Source of the DNA: Pegea sp. RAD2-039
Lineage: Eukaryota; Chordata; Thaliacea; Salpida; Salpidae
Direction of reading: 5' to 3'
Length of the DNA: 64,000 bases
Assembly (NCBI GenBank): GCA_034620365.1
Contig: JAQGEQ010000097.1
Location: 372,001-436,000 of the forward strand
Positions within the stretch are counted from its first letter, which is position 1. Each line of letters opens with the position of its first letter. This document shows positions 37,686 to 50,655 of the stretch, in pieces. The notes beneath the pieces were generated by a model that did not search any database, was not told where the DNA came from, and saw nothing but the letters and a program-made list of their open reading frames with translations. Made by a program: the position numbers and the translations under genes.

Positions 37686-40346
37686 ATGGATACGAAAGTT
37701 TATCCTGAATTACCAGAATTTTATGATGGAAAAACTGTTGCTATAACTGGAGGAACTGGATTTTTAGGACAAGCAATAATTGAAAAACTTTTGAGATGTT
37801 GTCCCAAAATTAAAAAGATCTTTTTATTTATAAGATCGAAAAAAGGAATCACAGCGCATGATCGGTTGGTGACATTTTGGAATCAAGAAGTTTGTTCAAT
37901 TCTAAAAAGATAATTATTCGTTTAATTTCTTTATAAAGTTATTTTCATCACTTTTTGAAACTTCGAACTTAAAAATTTTTTAAAACTGTTAAAAATAAGA
38001 AAAGCATTTTGAAGTTAAAATCTTCAAACTTTTTAAAAGTTTTCTATTTCTAAATTTTATTAGTTTATATTATCAATTATAAGAATAACATTTTTAGATA
38101 ATGTTGTCCTATATGTAGATAAAAAACTTATCTTTCGTAAAAAGTGTTTTTTATGATAAATAAAAACTATTATTTATAATATTTTAGATTATAATAATTT
38201 TGTGTCTTTTTACAGTCTCTAACAGAATGTTTAGTTTATTTCATTTTAAATAATTAATTAGTAATTTTTATGACGATTAATAAATTTTAATAATATTTTA
38301 GATAAATGAATTATAAATAACAATTTTTAAATTTCAAATGTTTAAAATAATTTGTACAAATTTAGATTTTTGACAATATTCGAATAACAAATCCAACATT
38401 TTTCAAAAAATTGGTTTGTCTTCCTTGCGATCTTAAAACATCCTTATTAGGTTTGGATATCGAGTCTCAAAACGCAATTATAAAAGAAGTTAATATCTTC
38501 ATCCATTCCGCAGCCTGTCTTCGATTCAATGAACATATAAGGTTTAAAAAAAATAATTTTTTTAAGAAATTTATTAAGTATATAATCGTAGAGAATCATT
38601 TGAAATAAATGTACAAGCCACAAGAAAAGTGATCAGGTTATGTTCACAAATTATAAATTTAGAGGCCTTTGTTCATATCTCTACAGGTTTGATTTTTAAA
38701 AGTTGATTAGTTATCAAGAAAATCTGGTTCTAACTCAAGACTTTTAATAAAGTGATTATTTTTATCAGCATTTGCAAACTGCAATCGAACAATAATAGAA
38801 GAAAAAGTTTATTCTTCAAGTTCTAATTACAAAGATCTTGAAAATTCGTTAAAATGGATGAAAGATAAAACTTTAAACATGATTTTACCTGAGCTGTTGG
38901 ATGGCAGGTAAAGTTTATAGTCAGTACAAAAATCTTCCAATATTTGGTTATTTAAAAATCAATTTTAATAAATTTATATTTACAACATAATTATATAAGC
39001 AACAAAACTCAGGCCAAACACTTATACATTGACAAAATCTATGGCTGAAGAAGTAATATCTGATGAAGGTGACGGACTACCCTGCTGTATAGTAAGACCT
39101 GCTATGATTATAGCTGCATACAAAGACCCTGTTCCTGTAAGTTCACTCTATGTAAATGAACCGCTTCTAAATAAACTACTTCATCAAGGGTTGGATAAGT
39201 AATGTGTATGGACCAACCGCGTTTCTTGCTGCTTATATGAAAGGACTTTGTCGTCATATAGTCGCTAATAGAAATATGAAAGCTGAATTAATTCCTGTAG
39301 ATTTTGTTGTAAATGTAGCTCTAGTAGCGGCAATGAAAACAGCTTGTGATGTACAATCATCTACATATGAAGGTTCTTTTGGTAATTATTTGCTGATTAA
39401 AAGTTTGTGATGAATGTTGTTTAGAGTATAGAGCTTTAGAAGATTGTTCTAATGTCCCAGTTTATCATGCAGTGACCGGCAATACCAACCCATTAAGAAG
39501 TCAAGATCTATGTAACTTCATTTCTTCAAAATTTTTTTCGAAAAATCATTGAATTTTTTGATGATTTAAACTTTTTTAGTAGTTTATCTCTTTTGATAGA
39601 TAATGGAGTAATTTATTGGAATTCAAAACATCCTGCTAACCCGATTCTTCCATTAAGTGATTGTATGTCTAGTAATCAGTAAGATCAAATCAGATCTCTT
39701 GAAACTTCTCAATTATCATCTTATGAAAATTTTAGCTGGACTTATTCAGCCCGTGTCTTCTTCACACAAACAATTCCTTCTTACTTACTAGATTTCATTC
39801 TTTTTTGCAATTTCCAAAAACCTAAGTAAGACATCAATGTTGTTCTTTTCAACCTCAAATCTCGAAAATTGTAGATTTGTTCGGATAAACAACAAAATCT
39901 TATCTGGGATGAATGTTCTTGAGTACTTCTTTACTCGACCATTTGATATAAAGTTCGATAAAACTCAAAAATTATTGAATTTGTTACATAAGAACGACAA
40001 AAAGGTATTTGAAATAACAAATTTGGAGTTTAAAATATTTTCTAAACTCAATTAGGAGTTTAATTTTGATCCATCCGAAATTGATTGGTGGAATTATTTC
40101 GAATTTTATGTAAAAGGAACTCAGAAGTATATCTTGAAAGAAAATGAAAATGATTTAGAGTACGCAAGGAAAAAGTTGTATTGGTTTGATTTCATTAAAT
40201 TTATCTACAAAACTTTTAAAACTTCTTTCTTTAGGTTTCAATTATCCCTTTCTTGTATAAAGATGTTCTCTTTTCTTGGAATTTCAATTACTATCCCAAA
40301 TGCCTTTAATCCTTCGAGTTTTTCAAATGAGGTCTTTCTCTATTGA
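37686..40346 (+). CDS. Fatty acyl-CoA reductase (alcohol-forming)
   Basis: The first exon, from 37686, opens MDTKVYPELPEFYDGKTVAI then TGGTGFLGQ, the NAD(P)-binding Rossmann motif. After a long intron (about 37887-38365) come IFDNIRI, PCDLKTSLLGLD and VNIFIHSAACLRF, the family's second strand and SDR-type region. Then FVHISTAFANC, the catalytic YTLTK (Tyr-x-x-x-Lys; about 39010-39050) and CCIVRPAMI follow. Later exons give VYGPTAFLAAYMKG, LIPVDFVVNVALVAA, VYHAVTGNTNPL and the FAR C-terminal domain with FFTRPFDIKF, DPSEIDWWNYFEFYVKGTQ and a hydrophobic tail. It reduces fatty acyl-CoA to fatty alcohol using NADPH, usually on peroxisomes, for ether lipids or waxes. All checked junctions keep frame, so the gene looks functional. 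AATAAA follows at about 40427. Confidence 0.9.
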
Positions 40347-40484
40347 TCTTCTCATCTTAGAAAGACAAATATTTTTTATGATTTATTTATTTGTTATTTT
40401 ATGTTTTAGTTACGTGTGTTGATTTATTGAATAAAAAATTAATTTCAACTTTTTCAATTTCTTAAAATCATCTTTTTCATCTAC

Positions 40485-41830
40485 AATAAACGTGAAGGAG
40501 GGTGCCTGAAGAGAGCACCTCTCGCTAACACACATTCTCACAAATAACATCTGTTAAGTTAGAAATATAGAAAGTAAAAGATGTAACACATGACATTTCA
40601 GAAGCCCTCAAAACATATAACAGTGAATAATTACATAGAATTATAGTAATATTAAACGAGAAAAAATCACAATTTAGAAATGACAATTGTGGCAATATTA
40701 TAACGGTTCAACTTCTGCTTGAACAACGCGAGTGATTTTGACATGACAATGTCTGATGGCAGCTGGTTCCAAGTACTATTTGTGTAGAATGAGAAAAAAT
40801 TTTCTCTGACCAATGTACTAGGTGATATAGGCTTATTAAGGTGTAATATGTGTCGTCTGAGCTGATATAACTTGGGGGAAGGACTAATACAAAAGAAATC
40901 ATTGAATTTAATTAAATTGTGGATAATTTTAAAAATAAAATTAAGTCGTATTTAATCCGTCAAATTTCCAAAGTATCTAAATTTAAGAAACTGAGACGAT
41001 GTTTATAACTATCATATTTAATATTAAGTTTCCTGTATAACAATCTCGTAAATGTGGCCTGAGCAGATTCGATTTTTTTGATATCACCAACTTGATATGG
41101 CATCCATGCAATAACATTGTATTCAAGAATTAGACGTACGTACAATTTGAAAAGATAGATAAAAAAGCATGGATCCTTAGAATTAAAGGTTTTTATGATA
41201 AGGAAGACAAGGTTGATTGATTTTCCAAAGATTTTGGAAACATAATTGTGTCATTTAAAGTCAGATGATGGAGTAATGCCAATGTCTAGGACCGAAGATA
41301 CTCGTTGAGTGATAAATCTATTCATGGAGTATCGGTTCAAGGAAATTGCAGCTGGTTTACGAGAAAAAGTTTTTGTTCAGACTTTGTGGGCTGGATTCTG
41401 AGCTGCCAATTCATAGACCAGTTTTCTACAATGTTTAGTGCAGTTTGAAGTTTTGAAGGATTACAAGATAATAGCTTGATATCATCTGCATACACAAACA
41501 CTCTGACATCATCTACTGCTACTAATCTTCTGATGAGGTCTTCAATGAAAATAAAAGGGAGAACGGGACCCAGAACAGAACCCTGAGGAACACCACTAGT
41601 GATTTGACTAGGAGTAGATAAAGATCTTTCTACATGAGTTTGTTGGGTTCTATCTGATAAGTAATCTTCAATCCACTTTAAGATAAAGCTGTTGGTTTTT
41701 AAATTTTGCAAAACAATAATTGTTGTTTAATAACTTGTTGTTTGGGACAGAATCAAACGCTTTAGCAAAATCGAGATATATGACGTCATAAGGAATTGTA
41801 GGATCTGTAAGTAAAAATTTGGACTTTGAG
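40485..41830 (-). mobile_element. CR1/jockey-like LINE, 5' truncated, longest copy
   Basis: On the minus strand: IYLDFAKAFDSVP (about 41740-41790), a frameshift, then from 41711 FILKWIEDYLSDRTQQTHV, SGVPQGSVLGPV and the catalytic box VFVYADDIKLLS (Tyr-Ala-Asp-Asp). A further piece at 41145-40960 has LILEYNVIAWMPYQVGDIKK and FTRLLYRKLN, the C-terminal region typical of CR1/jockey-type non-LTR elements. The 3' UTR follows, with the conserved hairpin at about 40497-40525. There is no 5' half, endonuclease or ORF1. Frameshifts and stops make it inactive. Confidence 0.88.
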
Positions 41831-43765
41831 TAATGAAAATCGAAAGCAATAATCTCAAATCCTGGACATTATTGAAAAATACTTTTTTAAGTAGGAATTT
41901 TAAAACTTTTAATTTGTATTTACTAATTCTATCATAAACGGCTGCTCAAAACTAATTCTACATCCACAAGATTAAATCTACAAAATTATGTCGCCTTTCA
42001 TCACGAATAAGAAAAGATAAAAGACATAAAATTAATAAGATTAAGAATTAAAATTTAGTTTCATCTATTTTAAGCCGAGTAAAAGTAAAAGGATAAATCA
42101 AATTATTTACAAGTTAGTTATTTATCTGTAACTTAAAATAATTGATTTCAAAACAATAAATTTATTTTTAAACTAACAAAGTTACTGTATTAAATGTAGC
42201 AACTAAAATAAAGCTTTTTGAAGAATGACTAAAAAAATTATTCGGCGTTCAGTAACATAGTTTTATTTTGAGGTTAGATAATCTAAAACCACTTTTTTTA
42301 ATTAATATTTTTTTATAAGGTATTTATTTATGTTTATATATTTGATTTAAGAATATAATTTAAACGAAATAAGTTTACAGAAAAACTTAAATGTTAAACT
42401 TATTTATTTTGTTTTTAATACTGGCGAAAACATATTTTATCTCATAACTGAAATATGTTATCTTATGGTTTTTATTTATTTGTGAGAAGAGCAGATAACT
42501 GTATATATAGATAACATACTTTCAACTGTCAACATATTTCATTAGAATTACAAATTTACCTTTATATTTATATTTACTTTATTGTTTATTATTATATATA
42601 GTTATCTATTTTAAACTATTATATAATAATGATAATTTAAATCTACGGTAATATTCTGAACTTTAAAAAAGTCAGAATAATATTTTCTTTATAAAATGTA
42701 AAACTTTTAGAAATGTTATTGAGTATTTATTTAGATAAAAAATAACCAACTATTATGGCTTCTATCATTTAAGTCGTTTTGTTTTGAAGTAAGTTTACAG
42801 ACTTTAATGTTTAATGTCACTTCTCATAAACTATTTTTTCTAATTTAGGATTTTTTATAAGTTTTTTTTTCAAGCTTTTAATTGATTGAGTTGATAAAGT
42901 TACAACACATTGTAAACACTTTGAAATTGTTTATCAGTTTTTTATTTATTGTTATTCGTTCGTAATTTTATAAATTAAAAAAAAGATTGATTATTATTTT
43001 TTAGTAATCAATTATTTTAAGATTTCTACGATTTAAAATTACGAAATTTATTTATATTTTTTTTTATTTTGTAATTTTTTATCAATTTATCTGTTGTTAT
43101 TCCAGTTTAGGAGCAAATTTCTTAAAAACTTATTTCAAGTTTTGTTTTGAAACAAGTTTTTTATGATATTTTACTAATTTTTAGAAATAAACCATTTGAT
43201 ATGAGTTTGATTTAATTTTTATTTAAAATATTTTTATTAAACTTTAATATTTAATTAAAACCACTTCTATTTTGTCAGATTATAAAACATTTCAGCTTTT
43301 ATCTTTATTTCAATCTTAAATTTGCTAGTATGTTTGTTTATGCAAATTACTTTTGTTATTATTTCAAAAATATTTTGTAAAAATATTTAAACTTGAACTC
43401 GCACTTTTAAACGATGTTATTTATTATTATTACTTTTTGTTTTGAAACTAATTTCTTAGAATTTAAAATTTTTCATAATTTTAATCATTATGTAAAATCA
43501 ATTACTTTTTGTTATTTTATTTTATGCTAAAACCAATTTTAATTATTTGAAATCACGTAATTAAGTTTTCTACTTTTAACTTTTTCTGCTAAAATATTAA
43601 ATTTGTAATTTTCTTTATATTCTAAAATTAAAAACTTTTTAATGAATATTTAAATTAATACTTTAATAAAAATGAAATTTTTTTTAATTATAATTATTAT
43701 TATAAATGTATTTAAAGATAATAATGATAATTTTATATTTTAATTATTATAAATTATGATAATTA

Positions 43766-43846
43766 AGACCTTTTGATTATCTTTCTGCTCATATTGTTTC
43801 TGTTGTAAGAAATGTAGAATTCGTCGCCCGCAGCCACGTGTTGAGT
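43766..43846 (-). mobile_element. SINE-like repeat copy 5
   Basis: Reverse complement reads caacacgtggctgcgg then gacgaattctacatttctta and tgagcagaaagataatcaaa. It is the closest match to the 17954 copy. It lies about 120 bp upstream of the receptor start codon, so it may overlap the promoter or 5' UTR. Confidence 0.6.
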
Positions 43847-43968
43847 AAATATTTTTTCTTTAGTAGAAATTAATCAAATAAATTAACACAAATGTAACTA
43901 ATATCTTATTAATTTTTTATCAGATATCTGAACTAAGTTATCAACGATTAATTGCAGATTACTAAGAT

Positions 43969-46900
43969 ATGAAAATTGTCTTCTGTTTTATTTTATGTTT
44001 GATTATAACCGTTTGTACAACCTCTGAAACTACAAACTCAACTGATATCGAGTTAAAAAACTCAAGTGCTATTGATCTTACAAACTTAACAAGACATCAA
44101 ATTGAAAACTTATCTGCTAGTGAACTTGAAAGTTTATTTGGAAACTCATCTGCTAATTATGAGAACACTACCTTGGGTGATTGGTCTTCTTACTATAATC
44201 AAAGCTTGAAGTGGTTTAGAAAGTTACATTATGAAGGACCAGGTAAACAAATTTGTATTTTTGTGAATCAATTTTTTTAATAGAAGTTTTTAAGAAATTT
44301 TAAATTTTTTTAATTGAATTTAGTTTTTTTTTTTTTTGATATTTTGTAAAATCTTCAACTTTTATCCAACAGTTTGTGAAGAATTTTATTCAGAAGGTTA
44401 TAACTTCACAAATCTGATGGATATATATAAAAATTGTAAATATATCCAAGGATCTATAACTTTTTTTATGTCAAAAGTAAATCAGAATTATAATAAAAAA
44501 GATCTTGAAAAGTAAGAAACAATTTCAAATAATATTTTCGAAATATAAACTTTGACATTCAGATAATTGATATTTATTTTGTAGTGTGTCATTTCCATCA
44601 ATTAGACAAGTTTCTGATTACGTTTTGATTTATGATACTTATGGTTTTACTTCTTTATCACAATTGTTTCCAAATCTCAATGTAATTAATGGAAATACAC
44701 TTTACATGAACAAATACGCTCTTGTAGTGATGAGAAACCAAGACTTACTAGAGGTAAACCCCTAAAAACGTTTTACTAATCCATCAGTTTAAGATTCCCA
44801 GCAAATTTTCTAATTATTTTCTTTTTCAAAGATTGGTTTGGACAATTTAACTCATATTCGTAGTGGAACTGTTCGAATTCAAGGAAATCGTGCTCTTTGC
44901 TACTTAAGAACTGTTAATTGGGGTTTATTGGGTGGTGTAAGTACAAAATATCAGCTGATATTCAGACTTTCAAAGTATATCAATCTCAGAAAACAAACCA
45001 ATTTCTGAGTATTTCGAAAAAAGTGAACTTTAATAAAGATGAAGCTTGTTTAGATGTATGTCCTGAGATATGTCCTGAAAACTGCTGGGGTTTCAACAGA
45101 TGCCAAAAACGTGAGTTTAGTTTAAACACCAGAATCCTAATCTTACATCTTACATCCTCAGCTGCATGTCCTTCAGCATGTCCAGATGCTTGTGCCCTAA
45201 ACGGGTCTTGTAGTTGCCATGAGGAATGTTTGAGTGGTTGTGTGTTAGGGGGTGATGCAAGTGAATGTTTCGCTTGTAAAACTTACACAAACGTCGATCG
45301 ATGCGTGTCTAAATGCCCTGAAGGCCGTTACTTAGTAAGTTGGTGATTGTGAAACGCGAAACTTCTCGCTGCTGAATCGTGTCACCAAATGACGTCATCA
45401 TTAATTAGTCGAGAGTTTGATTAAGTTCTTTTTACAGAATAATCAATCAAAGGTTTGTTTGAGTGCAGACCATTGCTCAAAATTAGGTTGGTTCATATAT
45501 GATGACGCTTACTGCGTTAAAAGATGTCCTAGCGGCTTCCGCATCAACAACGCTAGGTGTGAGAAATGTGTCAATATGAGCTGTCCGATAAGTAAGATAT
45601 GAATTTGTTGAAGTGGAATCTTCATCAGAATCTTTTCTAGTTTGTGAATCACATTCCACTGAAGTATTAATTGAGAATCTAAACGCGGCAAAACACTTTC
45701 GACATTGCGAGATAATTCAAACTCGTCTCGTCTTTCAAATGTCTCATCTTAGTAAGTGATCTTCTTCAAAAAAGTCTTCTTCAATCTTAAAATCTCCCAG
45801 ATGATCATATATATGAAGAACTTGAAGATATTTTTAAGAATGTTGAAGCAATTTCAACACTTGTTGTTCGTCAATCAAATCTAGACTCACTGAAATTCCT
45901 CAAAAATTTAAAACGAATTACTGGCGAAGGTGATTTTACGATAGTCAGGTTAGTGGAAGATATCTGATGATGTAGAGCTTGTTGTGATTCTTCTAAATCT
46001 TCTAGAAATGTCCCATATAGTCTGTATATACTTGATAATAAAATGTTAGGGGATCTGTGGTTCGAAAAACCTTTTTCTGAAGTCAATCTTAATATCACTG
46101 GGCGAGTGTTTATCAATTTCAACCCTTATCTATGTAAAGATTACATTGATTTTGTTCGTAATTGTTCTTCTGAAGTAGAAGATGATACAGACATCTCACC
46201 GTTGACAAACGCACCTTCTTGTAAGTCTACATCTTATCATATCAAATATTTGATTGAAATTCAACTCTTTTTACAAAACTAATCTCTGTCAGGTCTTGTT
46301 ATTCCGATGAATATCAGTGTAAACAGTACAGCTAGTCTACATAAACCTGGTAAGTCACAAGCCAACTTTTATTGGACGCAACCATCGATACCATCTCAAC
46401 ACAACTACGGATATTACATTTATTACAAACGATCGTTAGTAGCTTCACTTGCTGTTTGTAAATATTCTAATGTTGCTCCTTATATAGAGAATACAAAAAC
46501 GCGACTAGAAGAATGAGAGATGAACACGATTCATGCCAGAGAACAAGGTCTGTGTCCCTGTCAACATCTTCATCTTATTCACTTGTTACTTTCAGTTGGA
46601 AATTGCACACGATGCTCTCAAACAGCAATAGCGCTCTTATAGAAGTTGATGCTTATACACAATACGCTTACTTCATCAAAACAAAAGTTCCTCTAACTGC
46701 ATCAACAAGGGTTGAATCAGATATCCAATACTTTAAATCTTCAATAGCAGGTATCTCATCCGTTATAATGTCCTAATCTTCATCATATGTTGTTTGTAGT
46801 ACCACTATCTCCTAAATATCAAGTAGTCAAAGCATTGAACTATAGTACCTTGAAAATTTACTGGAAAGAACCAGAAGTCAGAAGTGGTCCTTTTTCTCAT

Positions 46901-49900
46901 TACGAGATTCAAGTGAAACGTCTTTGTGAGGACACAACCGCGATTCGAAGTTTTAAAGGATGTGCACGTGATCGTGAGTCGATGACGTCATCGTCTCTTT
47001 TATCTACATCTCATTTATTTTAGTTCATAAAAAAACGGATGATGAAAATGAAGAAGCATCTGAAGATTCTTCTGAAGACCCTTTCCCGGTTAGATCTTCT
47101 GATTTATCATTTAAATTCTGATCTTTAAATTGTTCTTAGAGTTGTATCGAAACCTCAGATTATGATAAAACCCCATCAGAAAGACCTCGGAACTCGTATC
47201 TCAATGTAAATAATGAGATGTATGATTTTGACAACTCAATTGTTGACTCTCTCTTCCCACCGTGAGTACAGATCTGTGTCTTGAAGATCTTTCAATCTTT
47301 TTGTTATCTAGTGTTCTTAATTCTGGTCTAGAAGATTTGATTTTCAACAAATCACTTTCTCCATCTTCAAGAAGAAGAAGAGATATAAGCAATGAGACTT
47401 TATTAGAAAAAGATGCCAACCAAAAGACTTCATCTTTCTTTACTTGCTTCCCACAAGGTCTCATCCATCTCTTCTACAAATTAAAGTCTTAAATAGCTCT
47501 TTGTAGGAAACATGTGTAAGCCAGGATCGATTAGCTTTACAACAAACTTGACAGAATACTACCTTACTGGGTGAGTGTTTCTTGTTTTTATGAAAATTTT
47601 CTTGAATTTGGTTTGAAACAAATATTTTGGTTGAAAAACCGCGGAACATTAAAACAATTTCTTGCATATAACCACCTCAAAGTTTAAAAAGAAAACTAAA
47701 ACAATCTCATTTCATCACATCTGCTTCAAACTTTTACTTCAGTTAACCTCAACTTTTACAAAACTAGTTTGAGATATTTGTATATTTTCATCTAATTTCA
47801 AACCTTATCTAAAACTTTTATCTCTCATTATTGATGTTCATTTATATATAAAATTTGCTTTTTAAACTAAAATTATTGGTTGTAATAAAAAGCTACAAAA
47901 CAAATTGATCTACTTTAAGAATTTTCAAAAATGTTATTTTAAAGCTAGTAAAAAATATAGGTCAAACCTTTTTGCGGTTTTACAGCTCCAAAAAAAATTG
48001 TTTTTTATTTCATTGAGCAAATAACTAAAACGAAATTAAAGTTTTATACTAGACTGACAACAAGTTTAATTACAAGATGAATTTACACTTGTATATGTGT
48101 GAAAATACGTTTGTAGTTGTGAAAATACGCTTGTAGTTGTGAAAATACATTTGTAGTTGTGAAAATACATTTGTAGTTGTGAAAATACGCTTGTAGTTGT
48201 GAAAATACATTTGTAGTTGTGAAAATACATTTGTAGTTGTGAAAATACGTTTGTAGTTGTGAAAATACATTTGTATATATCACCTTCTGTTTGCAGTTTG
48301 TGTCATTACACTGAATATCAAGTATCAGTTGCTACTTGCATTACAAACCCAAAGACAAATGCTGTGATTTGTACAAGCCCAAAAGTTATTGGTCAATCAA
48401 ATAAAAGAACTTTACCAAAACCTGATGTAGATGTTGTAACAAATATCAAAACCCAGGTAAGAATGAATCAACTAATTCGTTTGTTTCAACGCCAAGTCGG
48501 ATTTCTTTCAAGATTTTGTAATTTTCAGATTAATGGAACCGACCCAAAGACTTTATTAATTACCTTCACTCCCCCAAATGACCCAAATAGTTATGTGAAG
48601 TATTATGACATCTTATTCACTCACAAATTCACAGTTAGTTTCATTTCCGGGGATTTTATTCCTATTTCCACAAATATTTTCTTTTCAGGGGCACTTTGAA
48701 TCAGAATGTTGTTCTTATTGGGAATACATTCAACAAGACATGTGTGTCATTAAACTAACCAAGACTGGAGAATACCAGCTACAAATTGAAGCTGTTAGTT
48801 TAGCTGGACAACAATTTGCTGTCAAATCCGAGATAGTCGAATTTTATGTCCCTGATGACAGCCCACAAACTCATCTTCTACAGATCATAGTGATGTGTTT
48901 AGCAGTCTTACTAGTAGTATCAGGGTTTGGAATTAGCATCTACATCAAGAGGTATGATCTTCAACTCCTCTGCAAATATTAATCAAATGTATCAACAGGA
49001 ACAACTCGAATAAGAATAAGAGGTCGACGTATCTGATGACAGTCAACCCGGAGTACACGAGTGTGGGAACCTATGTCCCAGATCTTTATGAGATCCCAAT
49101 TGATAATGTGAAGACCTCGAGGCTGATTGGGAACGGGGAGTTTGGAGAGGTGGGGACGATTTTGTGGTTTAGTTGATGATGTAACTGGTTTTGTGGTTTA
49201 GGTTTATGAAGGAATCGTAAAAGATATTCTAGAAGGGGAGACAGAGACGAGGGTAGCGGTTAAAACGCTTATCGGAAACGAGAACCCTTTAAAAAGGTTC
49301 TTTTTGTTGTAACCACGTGACATACTTTGAAAGATTTCCATGGCAACACAAGCTTGATTTGTTTTATAGACAAGAATTTTTGAAAGAAGCAAGTACAATG
49401 AAAGAATTTAATTCGTATCACGTGGTACGTTTACTTGGTGTTGTTTCCATAACTGATAAACCGATGGTGATTATGGAGTATATGTCTAATGGAGATCTCA
49501 AAGCTTTCCTTCGCAGTTCTAGAAGTGATGTAGAAGTAAGCGATGACAGCTTCTATTTCTTTATTTGCTTCAACAACAAACCGATCTTTTAAAACCTCAA
49601 AAATATTTGCATTTCTTTATTTTCACCTCAATATTTTCAACTAGAATAAAGCAAGTTCAATAACCTACCAACAAAAGCTACAAATGTGTGCTGAGATAGC
49701 AGATGGCATGGCTTATCTGTCAGATTGTAAATTTGTCCATCGAGATGTTGCTGCCAGGAACTGTCTTGTCCACGAGGACTTGACTGTCAAAATCGGGGAC
49801 TTTGGACTGACTCGAGATGTCTATGAGACTGATTATTATCGAACTGAAAGAAGCCGTGAGTCACAGGTCTTGAACTGACAGTTTTTCAACGAATCTTGTG

Positions 49901-50655
49901 AACAGGGATCATGCCCGTCAGATGGATGTCTCCTGAATCTTTAAAAGATGGGGTCTTTAACTCTCAAAGTGATGTCTGGTCCTATGGAGTGGTCCTTTGG
50001 GAAATTGCCACACTTGCTGAACAACCGTACCAGGGCAAGCAACATGCTGAAGTGACTCGATATGTGATTGATGGTGGATATATGGAACGACCAAAGAACT
50101 GTCCTAAGAGACTGTAAGTCCCACAACTTCTTCTGATTTCTACTTCAAATTCTTTTTTTTTCAGTTATGAAATGATGTTGAGTTGCTGGCATTATAATCC
50201 TTTAATGAGGCCAACATTTTTTGAGATTGTTTCATCATTTTCAACTTGTGTCCATGAAAACTTCACTAAAAATGCTTATGTCTATCAACATCAGTAAGTG
50301 TTCTTCATCTTTCTGTCTCCTCATCTAATCTTTGATCTTCTTCAGTCCTGGTAAAAATCTTGATGATCTGTCGGTTCTTGATGCAGAAAATCAACTGATT
50401 CAATCGAAAGTGGATAAAAATTCACTAATTGAAGCTTATCAGCGAGAAATGAATCTTAACGGGAATATTTACTCCGACCAACATATGTCTGTTGGTGACA
50501 CAGAAAAGACAAAAGCCACTTTGGACGTTCTTGAACGGAACCTTCGACATTCAACAACATTTGAAACTGATAAAGTTCCTTCTTATCATGATTGTTTAGA
50601 TGTTCCTTATACTCCAGCACATTTTAGTGAACCTAACCAACCCAGCAACTTTTAA
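43969..50655 (+). CDS. Insulin/IGF-type receptor tyrosine kinase
   Basis: Signal peptide ([19 protein letters not shown]) in exon 43969-44242. Then L1 domain (44373-44936), cysteine-rich furin-like repeats (about 44978-45591), L2 (45641-46220), fibronectin III domains (46293 on) and a tetrabasic [10 protein letters not shown] site near 47385 that matches the position of alpha/beta proteolytic cleavage. The transmembrane helix is at about 48890-48950. The juxtamembrane segment has TVNPEYTSV (about 49040), the NPxY docking site. The kinase has [49 protein letters not shown] (the three-tyrosine activation loop of insulin receptors) and [11 protein letters not shown]. Extracellular order and motifs exclude other RTK families. 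Kinase residues are intact. Junctions near 46480-46500 are uncertain; others I checked keep frame. Exons are short, and one intron carries a 20-bp minisatellite. Confidence 0.93.
48098..48278. repeat. 20-bp minisatellite in a receptor intron
   Basis: Nine copies of a 20-bp unit (gtgaaaatacatttgtagtt), with third-position-like variants cat, cgt or cgc. It lies in the roughly 720-nt intron between the exon ending near 47572 and the exon starting near 48296 of the insulin-type receptor. Two long open frames on the opposite strand are artefacts of the periodicity. Confidence 0.95.

Larger units (their letters stand above)
40347..43968. other. Intergenic region dominated by a LINE, upstream of the receptor gene
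   Basis: 40485-41830 is the LINE described separately. From 41830 to 43968 the DNA is extremely AT-rich without coding signal, except a SINE-like copy at 43766-43846. The receptor promoter must lie near the right end, but no element is recognisable. Confidence 0.55.

Noticed and set aside
48070-48283. Two overlapping minus-strand open frames
   Set aside because: They are read-throughs of the 20-bp repeat inside a receptor intron.
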